Below are positions 47,453 to 59,438 of a stretch of 64,000 nt of DNA, piece by piece. Positions within the stretch are counted from its first letter, which is position 1, and each line of letters begins with the position of its first letter. Location of the stretch: the NCBI GenBank assembly GCA_022496805.1, contig CM040088.1, positions 17,081,001 through 17,145,000 on the forward strand. Reading direction: 5' to 3'. The notes below the pieces were generated by a model. The model was not told where the DNA came from. It saw nothing but the letters and a program-made list of their open reading frames with translations, and searched no databases. The translations under genes and the position numbers were made by a program. Source of the DNA: Pohlia nutans (taxonomy: Eukaryota > Streptophyta > Bryopsida > Bryales > Mniaceae).

Positions 47453-48208
47453 TTAAACCTTTAAACTTCAAAGCAAGCCCATGGGCTTTTTATGAAAGAA
47501 TAATTTAGAAAAAAAGTAGTTTTTCTCAACCAAAACAACCGAAGATTGGTGCGTTGGAAAGCTACTATAAATGTGAGTTAGATTTTCGACTTGCGCCTCA
47601 TTCGGGAGATTGTGGAATCATTCACAAGCAATCAAAGTAATCGATTCGAACAAGAGTTGAGGTTGGGCAACTAATGTCATTTTTAACTCTTAAACGTCAA
47701 GAGGGCCTAGGCGGGGTAGCCCGGAAGGCATCTAAATTTTCAGAGAAAAAAAACAAAAAAAACAAAAAAATGACAAAACAGTTGTGCTGGCCAGCATTGT
47801 TGCGGCACTGTAGCACTGCGGCAGTTTTCAAGAAACGACCTCTGCTGCCCCAACCTCAACTCCTATTCATTTTTATAACTTTGATTGCTTGCCAATGACT
47901 CCACAATCTTCCAAATAAGGCGCAAATTTGCAATCTAGATCGCTTTTTTAGTAGCTTTTCAACGCACCAATCCTTGCTTGATTTGGTTGAGAAAATCTAC
48001 TTTTTTCTCAATTATTCCTATTTAAAAAGCTCGTGGGGCTTTTTTGACGTTTAAGGGTTTAAAAAGTGCCGTAATGCAATAGTGCTGTAGCAATAGCTGG
48101 CCAGCGGAGTCTTTTTTCTTTTCTTTTTTTCTTTTAAAATAAAAATTGCAAAAATTTAGAAACCTTCTAGGCTACCTCATCCAAGCCCTCTTGACGTTTA
48201 AGGATTAA
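47453..48208. mobile_element. TTAA element, family J, split by another family J
   Basis: The outer element runs from TTAAACCTTTAAACTTC to CTTGACGTTTAAGGATTAA. A full inverted family J copy (47683-48062) interrupts it. Confidence 0.8.
47683..48062. mobile_element. TTAA element, family J, nested and inverted in family J
   Basis: 380 bp from TTAACTCTTAAACGTCAAGA to TGACGTTTAAGGGTTTAA. The flanks read GTCATTT/TTAA and TTAA/AAAGTGCC. The unbroken homologue at about 29478-29500 reads CGTTTCTTGAAAAGTGCC. Confidence 0.85.
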
Positions 48209-48240
48209 CCGAAAAAAGTGTCTCAAAGTGGAAACTCACC

Positions 48241-48473
48241 TTAATTCCTAAACATCCCATGGGGATAATAGATGCGTTGTCGTAAAATTGGCATTTGCTA
48301 CCAACAAGAAGTTCTAAATTGGGATCTCAATAGCTCATAAGAACCACATTGATCTAAATTTCACCTTCTTTATTGAACTTAAACCCATTTAAGGTGTGGA
48401 TCCATTCCAAATACAAGAAAATTACATTGTATTCTACTCTCCATAAAGGCATTTTCATACGTTTAGGGGTTAA
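48241..48473. mobile_element. TTAA element, family A, diverged
   Basis: 233 bp from TTAATTCCTAAACATCCC to ATACGTTTAGGGGTTAA. It has an A-type interior (AAGTTCTAAATTGGGATCTC) with C-like termini, so it may be a mosaic. Confidence 0.7.
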
Positions 48474-49553
48474 ACTCATTTTGGAATAGAAAAGACTGCA
48501 AAATTAGCCTACGGTGAGTTGGAGGATAATCTTAAGCAAGGGTCTACACCGTTGTGGGGTATGGAACTCGTGACCTCCCTAGTTCTTAAAGAGAGTTCCT
48601 ACAAGTTCTTCCAAGCCTAAGAGAGCCAACCAAGGAACTTTCATGAACAAAACATGTCAAAAATTTCTTATATTGGCATGCAAACTCAACGTAGGAGCCA
48701 CACAAAAGTTGCTTTTCTTTTATGTTAACCCTACTATTTCTACAAATACTTTTCAAGATAAAAGGTCTTGAGAGGTCCATTTTTTAAAAATTTGTTTAAT
48801 TTTGGATCTCCCATGGGTTATTTTTGAAAACTTTGAATTCTAAATTGAGACATACACTATACCGTAAGCTGGTAGTAGTTCTGACATTTGGGCAATGATG
48901 TCAACTTTTTGGCCTGCCACGTTGACTCTATCATATGTCACAACCAATTAGAAAGCAACACGTGGCAGATTCCCAAAATTTTGAATTAATAGATAAATTC
49001 GCAAAGTAGCAAATTCATTGGATTTTGATAATGTGTCGGTAAAAAAACCCTAGACGAATTTCAAGAACAGAAGTTGCGTCAAAGTCCAAAATAAAATAAA
49101 AAATAGTATGAGATTTAAAACAGAAAGTAAAATTGGGTGGTTACTACAAGGATGGCACTGTTTATCCTGTCCTACCAACTTACAATGGTATATCAAGGAT
49201 TATAAAACTCCATGCGTTCAATAAGTCGATTAGTAACTCACTGTAGATCAGACAACTCCAACCAGCTCCGAATGTTGGCCAACACCATTCTTGGCGAGGC
49301 AGCCCTTTGCTCACCTTGAATCTTGTTTTAGATCAATCTTTTTTTGCTTTTCTATCAAATTCGAGATGGAGGACGAAAAGGAGGCCCACTCACTCAACCT
49401 GCTACTTTGCGAATTTCTCTAATGTGTGCCAGAACTGCTATCAACCTACGGTATACAATTTTAGGCGCACGCACAAGCACAAAATAGGACAATTTTTTTA
49501 ATAAGGGGCCCACAAAACACATGCCCTGAAATAGTTTGTAGGACCGGACTAAT
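48474..49553. other. Non-coding, nothing recognised
   Basis: Short ORFs only. No repeat partner identified. Confidence 0.4.
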
Positions 49554-49786
49554 TTAACCCTTAAAGGGCTGATAGAGATAGTATATACGTTGGCGTATAT
49601 TTCACATTTGTTGCAAATAGAAAGTTCCGAATTGAGACCCCAATAGCTCATTAAAATCATGTCGACGTGAATTTTAACTTCACTTTTGATCTTAAACCCA
49701 TAGGATGTGTGGAACTATGCCAAATTCAATGGAATATTGATGTATAATACTGGTCGGAAAGGGCTCTTTGGACCTTTAAAGGTTAA
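49554..49786. mobile_element. TTAA element, family A
   Basis: 233 bp from TTAACCCTTAAAGGGCTGAT to TGGACCTTTAAAGGTTAA. This is the cleanest copy of the family. Confidence 0.85.
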
Positions 49787-49877
49787 AAAAACTCGAAAGA
49801 GAAGGACATACTAGTGGGTGAGCAACACAAAGTACTGTACTGTTGTCTACAGTCTACACTTCACAACTCCCGAGTTT

Positions 49878-50254
49878 TTTGTTTTGTTTTGAAACAAATG
49901 GATGCTTTATTTCCATTGCACAACAACAGATTACAAACATCACACTGTGAACGAAGAGAGCACGTTTCCAGTACTCCTCCACGGGTGATTTTTTTGGATT
50001 TTTCTTCCTACAATATCTAGACTAGACCCAATGCTCCTAATCATTTCCTACTAAGAGCGACGCCCCTACCGTAATAAGAGGCCCATGAGCCATCCCCGTC
50101 ATACCCGGGGTTCCTATCAACCTCGGAAGTATTAGCCCTCACGACGTGCATCCGACCGGAATCGAACCGCCGCCCTCTTTGGTGCTACTAAGCACTCCTA
50201 AGGGGAGTCCACCTCCTAGCTATCACCTAGGTAGTTTAAGGTCATTCCGGACCA
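49878..50254 (-). mobile_element. tRNA-derived SINE, copy 1
   Basis: On the minus strand the element opens TTGGTCCGGAATGACC. It has a GATAGCTAGGAGGTGG segment like a pol III A box and CGGTTCGATTCCGGTC like a B box, then a unique body, and ends in an A-rich tail (CAAAACAAAACAAAAAAC). It is flanked by a 15-bp direct repeat, ACAACTCCC(A/G)AGTTT, at 49863-49877 and 50255-50269 with one mismatch. This is the pattern of target-primed retrotransposition. A second copy is at 57783 in the opposite orientation. Confidence 0.85.
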
Positions 50255-50403
50255 ACAACTCCCAAGTTTGAGGAGGCTGACGATGGCAGGCTCCGTCCAG
50301 GAAATTGAAGTCCTAGAAAAGGAGATGGTCCAACAAATATAATTTTTTTATTACATGGCTTCATCATTAGAGATATCCGCAAAGGAGTGAAATTGGAGGT
50401 TCC

Positions 50404-50990
50404 TTAACCCCTAAACGTACCAGGGTGTCCCTGGAATTGACAATTTCAGAAAATCATCATAAAGTACTATTTAGAAGAATATTTTGGAATTGCTATACAA
50501 ATGAAAGTTCTAGATTTTGAATTTTAGATTCCATCCATACGGTTCAATTCACTAATACTATCACCAATATCTAATTATAAAATTTGAAAGTTAAAATTAA
50601 AAATTCCTTCTAAATTTGATTACAAACAAAATTTTAATATTTTTTGAGTAAAATTTGTTGGAATGAATTTGAAATGAGATACTCTTAAACGTGGTGATAC
50701 TTTGAAATTTTTGTGTTTCTTAAATCTATGACCTCATTTTTGCAAGGCCACTTTTGAACTACAGCCAATGCAATTTTGGCTTGGTCAACGACTTGACATA
50801 CTTCTACATTTGTAATTTTAGAAAAATATGTAATCAAGTATGACTAAATCCAACCGTTAGATAGGACAACAACTTGGTGAAGAATCTCCAAAAAATTGGA
50901 TGACTTTCATCCAAACATTGATGAGAACGTGAGAAGGATTTGAATCTATTAGTCGTCCACTTTCTGGACGCTCTGACGTTTAGGGGTTAA
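50404..50990. mobile_element. TTAA element, family H
   Basis: 587 bp from TTAACCCCTAAACGTACC to GCTCTGACGTTTAGGGGTTAA-type end. The interior resembles C in layout (ATCACCAATAT, AAATTTGATTACAAA) but is clearly diverged. Confidence 0.8.
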
Positions 50991-51089
50991 GCTGAGTCAG
51001 CAAAAGGGACTGGGTTAGAACTAACTTACAGCCGCCCGCCCTCTGATTTTTTTCTTTGATATGTGAATTTTTTTTTGAAAACTTGATGA

Positions 51090-51577
51090 CTAGTCCTAAA
51101 TGACAAATGGTAAGGAAAAAACTTAGATGTGTTATAAAATGCTACTTCTGCAACTTTGATGAAGTTTGGTCCAAAGGAGAAAATGAGAAGCATGATGTTT
51201 AGTAATTATCTATACGGTATAATTTCCAAAAATAGTTTTAGATACTCATTTAATGGATTTAGAATCATTTACCATTTAAAATTCATCAAAATTACAAATT
51301 TTATTTCTAGAATTTGAAATTTGGTATGATTGGTTGAAACTAGAGATTCTATTCTAAAATTGAAAAAGGCAAAATTTTCAAATGAGAGAACATCATTAGT
51401 TTTCCGAAATAGTAAGTTTTATAACACTAAGCCAATATTGAGGTCTTTGTCTTTGAAAAAAATCCTTAGTGAACCTCAATATTGCAAATGAGATGTATCA
51501 AACAACACTAGAACATGGTTTCTACTCCCAATTTCAACAAAAAATCAAAACTTGAAAAATGTCATTTCCTGACTTAA
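51090..51577. mobile_element. TTAA element, family G, eroded ends
   Basis: The left end is TAGTCCTAAATGAC. The right end is CATTTCCTGACTTAA. The interior matches 40257 (AATGAGAAGCATGATGTTTA). Confidence 0.7.
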
Positions 51578-51667
51578 CCCTCTACATTTACTACCTACAT
51601 AACACAAATATAGTGTCAATTCAATATGCTTTAGTTTAGGGATGGTGAACAACGCGTACTGAAGATA

Positions 51668-51787
51668 CACTAGTAGAGAAGGTGGCACTGCCGAGGGAGA
51701 TGCCCAGGCAGGTAGTGCCCAATTCCATGCATGCACAGTGATTTTGCCTTGGCATGTCCCTGGGGAGTGCCACCTTTTCTACTAGTG
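51668..51787. mobile_element. Mini-CACTA element, 120 bp
   Basis: Starts CACTAGTAGAGAAGGTGGCA and ends TGCCACCTTTTCTACTAGTG, with the 3-bp direct repeat ATA on both sides (51665-51667, 51788-51790). CACTA termini and 3-bp duplications define the CACTA/EnSpm superfamily. It is too short to encode anything. Confidence 0.85.
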
Positions 51788-52404
51788 ATAATAGAGATAT
51801 TCACATACTTCCTTGGCAAATCGCCCTAAGTTCTATCCCCCACTAGGAGATTGCGGGAGAAAGGAGAAGTGCAATTCAGAAGTTGAGGAAATGAGATGTG
51901 GAGTGAAGCCGCGTTGCATGGCTCGGAATAGCATTCAATACGTGGACTGTGGATGAACATTCAGGACTTTTCTAGACTCCACCTCCATGCGGCCTCAAGA
52001 AGCCCAATATTATCCCTTTCCCAGTTCAACAGTCAAAATATAAACAGTTCCAAATACATGAAATTGTGTCAGCCATCCTATATGATGCAAAACATTTTCC
52101 GTAAATACATCTCATATTCAGTTTTTTTTTTGATCAAACACACTTCATGTATTTGGGATTTAATTAGCCTGGTCCTTTTCTTTTTCTTTTTGGGTATAAA
52201 TGGAACAATCTTTTTTATTCCACTGCAAAAGAAGTACAACAGCCAAGTAGGGCAGCGCCACTAGCCCCTCAGTATCCGATCGACCATTTTCTAGTCGCAG
52301 CCCAAATAGCAGTGACTGCCCTTGGTAACGCATGTCGTGGCTCACACTTACCCCTTTCGCTTTATAGTGAAAGTGATCTCGCTGATAATTTTGATCACGC
52401 TTAA
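51788..52404. other. Non-coding; family G fragment
   Basis: About 52260-52330 holds a diverged family G end (CGACCATTTTCTAGTCGCAG, AGTGACTGCCC). The rest was not recognised. Confidence 0.45.
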
Positions 52405-52884
52405 GGGCCACTTTAGACTACGAACCAAGAAGTTGTTCCATACCCCTCTAAAATCTACGATTCCTATGCACTTGTCTTAGGACGACTTGGGTTTATACTA
52501 CCGATTTTTTTAATATAAAAATGACCATGGACGTTGAGGTTTCCAAAAGGCCTATAAATCCCCCTAGTGTATGATGTTTCATGGTCCAAGTTGCTTTGCA
52601 GTTGTTTGAGGAAAAAGGCTCTTTCGCCGCGAAACCAAAAGACCATGGCTGGACAACGTAATTTTAATATTTTAATATTGTAGTTATTGTGATTATGATA
52701 CATTAAAAAAAACGAGCCTACTCTTTTTTTGGTGCATGGTCATTTCTTTAGGTCCAAATTCAGTTTACGCCTAGTGACAGGCTTGAAAACCTTAAAATCA
52801 CATTTTTATGAAGTGTGATCATGAGAATAATCCATTTTTCTTGGTAACGGCTCTTGGTCCATAGTCTAAAGTCTAAACTGGCCC
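52405..52884. mobile_element. PIF/Harbinger-like MITE, 480 bp
   Basis: The terminal inverted repeats GGGCCACTTTAGACTA and TAGTCTAAAG...AAACTGGCCC are flanked by TAA at 52402-52404 and 52885-52887. The inner motif CCAAGAAG/CTCTTGG recalls the 18735 element, so both may use one transposase. Confidence 0.7.
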
Positions 52885-53357
52885 TAAATCCAAGAAAGGA
52901 AAATAGGGCCCTTGTAAGAATAAGAAATTGAATAGCTTCCATTTCCACACGCAGTTCCGCTTACCCCGCAGAAATAACCTTTGATGGCCCATTCACGTAT
53001 ACCAATGTTGCCGCATGTATGCATGCGTTAGGTAACTTTGAGGGAATCTGTTGTCAACCAATAAATATAAAATACTCAATTAGAAATTACTTTGACGCAT
53101 GACAAAAAGGAACGCAAATTTAAAAAGGAGCATGGCTCTATTTGCGGCACTGTAATGCAGTTGCACAGTGCTTGAACATTAGTTGTAGCAAGAAAAGACA
53201 AGGCATAGAATATTTATTTGTTTTTGGGTTTTACCTTCCTCCATTTCCGGAACCCAGATGCAAGTGCAGTAGGGGCTTGGTGTGAATCTCCTACTCTAAA
53301 TCCCCCCCCCTCAAGAAGATAAAATTGCCCCCTATTTTGTGCATGTAGGGGCACACC

Positions 53358-53905
53358 TTAACCCTTTAACGCGCCAGCGTCCATATTCTGAACGTTGGAT
53401 GATTTTTGACGCGTCCCTTCACCACATACGGTGATGTTTTTCATTCATCCAAAGTTCTCTTGATTCTTGTGCTAGTTGACTACCATTTGTACGATATAGA
53501 TATTCAAAATAAGATATTGTGAATTTTTGAAAAATAACAAAAGTGGTTTTTGTCAAGTTTCATTCTTAGTTCAAAAAGTGAGACCTTAAACATGATTTTC
53601 CAAAATGGGTAGAATCAAATAATGGAAACCATACCATCTTGTAGTGCATGTTATTCCAATATCATTACAATATTTAAAAAAAAAATTGTGTTAATTTTGG
53701 ATTTGAAATTTAATTTCAAGAGAAAACCTTGCAGAATTAATTAAAAAATATTAATAATGAATATGATGAATCCAACTGTACAAATGTTATCTTCACATTG
53801 ACATTTATAACTTTTCTTTGTACATCAAGTGCATTTTTGTTTTTCATCAAACATTTTATAACGAATCTTTGAAAACAGTGTTGAATCGAGACGTTAAAGG
53901 ATTAA
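53358..53905. mobile_element. TTAA element, family I
   Basis: Runs from TTAACCCTTTAACGCGCC to GAGACGTTAAAGGATTAA. The full interior matches 30357. Confidence 0.85.
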
Positions 53906-54697
53906 AAAATAACCCCCTCTTCCATGGGTTTAAAATTTCCAAGGGGATCTTCCTAGTATATTTTGGGACCATAGGCCCCAAATTTGCAAATAAATTTGCC
54001 AAAAAGAAAATCCTAGGGTGCCCAAAATGGAAATTTCAGAAAATGTGGCCCATGGATGAATACTGCGTGCATTATCGTCGAGAGGAGGATTTAGAGTCAA
54101 GGCTGTGAATGGGCCATGAGTTATAAGCACACTGTTATGGCTAAGGTTGGCTCATGAGCCTCCATTTCTATTGGCTGGAAACTGTGGCATTTCTGCCTTT
54201 TAATGGCATATGGCTTGTTTAAGACGACATGTACTTGATGCTCATCTCAGTCACTTGAACCCCTGCGGGCCCGAGACGGAGCTGGCGGGAGCCAGAAAAT
54301 GTATGATAACTTTCATGACTGGAATACAGAGAAGATGCCTGGATGATCCTTTTTTGGTACACTCATTCAGTATTTCAGTTACTGTCTATAAATAGTTACC
54401 TATCACTGCGTTTGGCACTTTCCCTGTACAATACCAATATCTAGAAAATAAAAGAAAAATTCCCATGGTACAGTGAGTAACTGGAAGGCATAAGTTAACA
54501 TTCTATAGTCCATCTGACATGCACCCTTGAAACTTGGGCTGATTTTGATCCTATTCTGATTCTCCTCGGTATCCTCTTATCACAAACTTTTAGAAATCAA
54601 AACACATTCTCATTCAAAATTTGATGACTTTGGCTAAAGAATGTTCGGTTACGTGCTTGCTCTTCGAGAATGTAATGGGATAATAAAAAATAATAAC

Positions 54698-54747
<50 letters not shown>

Positions 54748-56237
54748 TGATGACGACCGCGCTGGTCTAAAATGACCATTGTTAATGAAGAATTTGTTGG
54801 GTTAGTTCGTCTATCTATGCTTCAATGGCATGGGTTATGAGATAGACTTTATTTATTTATTTACAATCAATCATGAATATGCAAATATCATAATATGAAT
54901 ATTTTGCGAGATGGTTAAATGTAAAAGAACACCATTTGTAAAAGTAGCAATGTATTAGATACATTCATAAATGTTCCTAAAGTGTAGAAGAAGAAGAAGA
55001 ATTTTGGTTTTTTGAAGAATCGATGTCAATCCACTTGTTCAAGACCTTCTATTGGTACCAACGTCTATGGGATAGTAATAGGAGTTTAGATACCTAAATT
55101 GAATTTGTATATGAAAATTAGAGAATATATAGTAAAATGATTTTTTAATTTTTTTTAAATCAAGGGCCTCACGAAGGAGAATTGGATTTTCATTCTTGGC
55201 AGACACAATTCTTCCTCGAGAGGCCGTCGCATTAGCACCAAAACTCATAGAAAGTGTTGTCATATAGGCACTTGGAAGGTGACTCACAACCTTTGAATTT
55301 TGGGCTCTAGTGTGAAGCCCAAGAGGTCAACTGCCAAGTTTTTTGAGGAAAATTCAACGAATTATTGACCTTTGGCCATAGTGTGAACCGCCTTTAGGGC
55401 CTCTCTCCATGTATCACTGGAGGGGTTTTGGAATCATTGGAACTACCAATGCACCATCCAAATAGATGAATCCAAGAGTTAGTTTTGATTCTTGCACACA
55501 TTGGTAAACCATCGGTGCTTCTTAAGACTTGGATTCATGTCTTCTACACTAAATAGAGAAATTAGGTTGCCCCTCACTAATTTCTCGACATTGACACTAT
55601 ATAGATATTTATTATTATTGTGCAAGAATGCACTACTTTTGAATTAGTAAATATTGTTGTAATTGGGACTCATGAACTTTCATGAAAATATCTGTTGATT
55701 TAGATGGCTTGTGAAATAACTTTTCTTGGGATAAGGCAACCTAAATTTTTAGGGAACCTCATTCCACTGTTTAGTGTAGCAACTTTCACCGGCCTGATCC
55801 TCACATGGAAGCCTACCCTTAGCCTATCCACGGTAATGGAGAAGAAATGGGAATGGGGGAAATCACATTCACATTGAGTGACTTCCCAGATTTGGAACTT
55901 GTGGTCCAAGCTGAGCGCAATTCTGTTCATGCATCATCAACATCTTTTGGTTTCCCTTTATGGGCATCCAACACATGTCCTGCAGCCATTGGGGACGGTG
56001 GTTTCAGCTGGAAGGAACATTCCGTCTGTCCACATTGAAAGAGGCTGGAGTTCTAGGTCTTTCCCTTTGTAATTCGTCGTGTGACATGCCAAAGGTACGA
56101 AGGAGCTGAAATGATATCTACACCACAAGTGCCCGACATTTGACATGGACATGGATGCCTCGTCCACTAAGAGCACCTGCGCCCTTCTTTTATTGTCTCT
56201 GCCCCAGCAGGGAAAAGACTACGGAAACGCTTTGTTT
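53906..56237. other. Non-coding with simple repeats
   Basis: An ATA/AAT microsatellite lies at about 54681-54743. An inverted pair around GGGCTCTAGTGTGAAGCCC (55301) and TTTGGCCATAGTGTGAACC (55370) resembles the Harbinger-like ends. 55790-56200 is less AT-rich with overlapping short ORFs, none recognised. Confidence 0.4.
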
Positions 56238-56787
56238 TTAACCCCTAAATGACCGATAGACCATTTTATGGTCTCAGCCCAAACAACAGTGACTACCCAT
56301 GGTCACAAAATGACATTTTTTGAGTTTTTGTTTTCTGTCAAAATTAGAGGTAGAGATCATGTTCTAGGGTTGTTTGATGGATTTCATTTGCAATATTGAG
56401 GTTCACTAAGGAATTTTTCAAAGAGAAACACCTCAACAATGGCCTAGTGTTACAAAAAATTCTATTTTGGGAAAGTAATGATGTTATCTCCTTTGAAAAT
56501 TTTACTTTTTTTAATTTTAGAATAGAATGTCTAGATTTAACCAATCAAACTAAATTTCAAATCCTAAAAATAAAATTGTAACTTTGGTGAATTTTAAATG
56601 GTAAATGCTTCTAAATTCATTAAATGATTGTCTAAAACATTTTTTGAAAAGTTTGACGGTACAAATAATTACTAAACATCATGCTTCTCATTTTCTCTTT
56701 TGGACCAAACTTCATCAAAGTTGTAGAAATAACATTTTATGATACATCTAGGTTTTGCCCTTACCCCCTCTGTCATTTAGGGGTTAA
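56238..56787. mobile_element. TTAA element, family G
   Basis: 550 bp from TTAACCCCTAAATGACC to GTCATTTAGGGGTTAA, inverted relative to 40257. Confidence 0.85.
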
Positions 56788-57782
56788 GGAGTTACATGGC
56801 TGAACAATACAAACAAGGTGTAAAAGTAAATCTAGGATAAATAATAAGGCAGAGACTACGCGACTAGCCACTTGTTAATTCACCCCTTGACCACTATAAT
56901 CACGTCCAAAGTTTGGCGTCGAGAAAGTTATTGTCTCCACATCCTTGAACCGCTATGTATATGTTTATATAATCCATGAACCAATCACAATCACTATCAT
57001 TATTGTTCATCAATTTAGCATACCAAGCCCTTATTTGAATTAACTATAGTGGGGAATTTTTAGATATCACTATATCGTGCTCAGGACCAAACAAAAGACA
57101 AATACACAACAAAAGAAAGCCAAAGGCACTCGGGGAACTAGGTATCGGGTAGCAGCCACGGTCCTGAAAGATCAAAGACCGGCCCAACGCCACTGTGGTG
57201 GTAACTCGTAACAAACGACTCCACCGGTCTGACGAGCACTCATCGGGGTTGTCCGTCTACCATTGACGCAAAAAAATCTTGTCTACTTTTCATTCACTTT
57301 TTGGAGTCAAGAGAGATATCTGTAAGGTAAATTAGGTTACCCTCTTTCCACACCTTCTTCTCTAGCCTTATATTAGTTGGTGCATTCAATTTCTGAGCAA
57401 TATAAGGACCGCTTTACACTATGGCCAAAGGTCAAGAGGCTGTCAATATCCACCAATCAGATTGCAAGAAACCATTAATTCGGCCTCTCGATCCTCTACA
57501 CTAAAGGCCAAAGTGTAAAGTCCAATGTCTAAAGGCCGTCACCCTCTAAAATGCCTACATGACAACACTTTTTGACCAAGGCGACAGACTCTCAAAGGAA
57601 GTTTGTGTCGGACATGAATAGAAACCCAAACTATGGTTGAGAGGCTGTCGATTTATTTATTTTTTCATTAAAAATAAACATTGTATTGTATTGCCTATTT
57701 TCAGTCCATTTCTTTGGACTCTCAACAAAGTTTGGTCACTCAATCCATGGCCTCTCGACTTAGACGCCAAAAATAATTCATT
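56788..57782. other. Non-coding; Harbinger-like inverted pair
   Basis: GGACCGCTTTACACTATGGC (57406) and GGCCAAAGTGTAAAGTCC (57506) form an inverted pair like the 18735 and 52405 termini, but I could not set clean borders. A GC-richer patch at 57120-57260 is unexplained. Confidence 0.4.
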
Positions 57783-58146
57783 CTGGTCCGGAATGACCTT
57801 AAACTACCTAAGTGATAGCCAGGAGGTGGGCTCCCCTTAGGAGTGCTTATTAGCATCAAAGAGGGCGGCGGTTTGATTCCCATCAGATGCATGTCGTGAG
57901 GGCTAATACTTCCCTACTTGATAGGAATCCCGGGCATGACAAGGATTATTTTCGGCCTCATGTTACGGTGCGGGCATCGCTCTTAGTAGGAAACGATTAG
58001 GAGCTCTGGGTTTAGTCCAAATATTATAGGAAGAAAAAATCACTTGTAGGGGAGTACTGGAAACGTGCTCTCTTCATTCACAGTGTGATGTTTGTAATCT
58101 ATTGTTGTGCAATGGAAATAATGCATCCATTTGTTTCAAAAATTAA
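57783..58146 (+). mobile_element. tRNA-derived SINE, copy 2
   Basis: Opens TGGTCCGGAATGACC. It has TAGCCAGGAGG (A-box-like), GGCGGTTTGATTCCC (B-box-like) and a body about 80% like the 49878 copy in inverse. The tail leads into an (AAT)n tract at 58147-58194. A degraded direct repeat ending TCATTC may flank it. Confidence 0.8.

Positions 58147-58194
<48 letters not shown>
58147..58194. repeat. (AAT)n(ATT)n simple repeat at the SINE tail
   Basis: About nine AAT units followed by about six ATT units, likely grown from the SINE tail. Confidence 0.8.
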
Positions 58195-58214
58195 TAAAAA
58201 AGCTCATTCATCAA

Positions 58215-58498
58215 CTGAAGGAGCTGCAGATGCAGAGACAGAAAAACGTGGCATGTACAAAGTACAAGCGGCTGTTCCACCATCCATGCACAACTCAGTT
58301 GGTGGACAGGTTACACAAAGTTCCCCAATTGATGCTGACCTTGCACTAACTTATGGTACGCTTAACTTTGTTGGAAGTTTGGCCAAGCCAGTCCTACGAG
58401 AGTGGTGGACTCCTAATATCGCTGGGCCATTCCTACTGGAAGCTGGAAATTTTCAATCTTGGAGACAAAGAAGGGACAGCTTTTATGAGTGTTTTTAG
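58215..58498 (+). CDS. Possible terminal exon of an unidentified gene
   Basis: From about 58215 to the TAG at 58496-58498 the frame reads EGAADAETEKRGMYKVQAAV and continues ... IDADLALTYGTLNFVGSLAK ... LREWWTPNIAGPFLLEAGNF. Codon use is mixed and plausible, and composition is less AT-rich than the flanks. A CTGCAG acceptor-like site lies near 58229. The frame has no convincing start of its own because it runs back into the SINE tail. It may be a last exon cut off from its gene. The family is not recognised. Confidence 0.35.
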
Positions 58499-59438
58499 GG
58501 CATGGTTTTTTGGGATTTGTTTTGTTTTGTTGTTTTTGTTTTCGGAAGATTTGAATTTATAATAGGCGACCATGCCATGCTACTATGGTACCAAGTTTCA
58601 ATACAATGGCAATATCTAATTCTAGTATGGAGAGACTTGGTCGATGGATACTTAAGCTTCAGAGGAGAGGTTGAGTGGCATGTATATATACCATCTTTCA
58701 TACATTTCTTTTCATTTTGTGCACTACTGTATTTATTTGTATTGGACCCATGCATGTATATAACCGGGGTGCATTGTACTAAACACATATAAGTATACGT
58801 GAGTGCATATAAGGGGTATTAAATTGATGATTGCCGTATGACGTATACATACAACAAACATATTTAGAGCTGAAAATATTGACGTATTCTTACATTAAAC
58901 ATATATTTAGGATGGAATAGATATGTATACAAAGGTTTTTAAATGTATAATAGAGGGGGTTTTTAGAGGGGGTCATGAATGCACATGATTCTCAAATATA
59001 ATATAGAGTGCATCCCAGGTGTATTTGTCCCAATCCTTGATCAAATTGTGAGTTCATGATGTTCACAAATGTTATTATGAAGTACAATCGTGGACATGAC
59101 ATATACCAAGATGTCATTGCGAATCATATTTTTCCGTATTTAATGAAATGTGCAATCCCCGGGGTGAAAAACTAACTTCGCTATAGTAATCTTTTGAAAT
59201 GGTTGATTCTTCTAAAATTATTGATTCTTTTGACATAAAATTCAATGTCAAACGAGAAAAAAAGTGGCTCGGTCATTTATCCAAAATTTTGGGTTCAACC
59301 TCACGATCTTTGAAATGCCTCATACTTTCAAAGAAATTCAACCACATGATCGTTATTCGCTAGGTGCTCAAGATATTTGGTTACATCACTTAAAATGTCA
59401 ATTTTGTCATTCCGGTGAAACCTCAAACATATTATTGT
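58499..59438. other. Non-coding; possible 3' UTR then repeats
   Basis: Nothing recognised beyond T-rich and AT-rich sequence. Confidence 0.4.

Noticed and set aside
49878..50254. A tRNA gene
   Set aside because: The A- and B-box-like motifs are too far apart and too diverged for a functional tRNA, and they sit in a repeated SINE.
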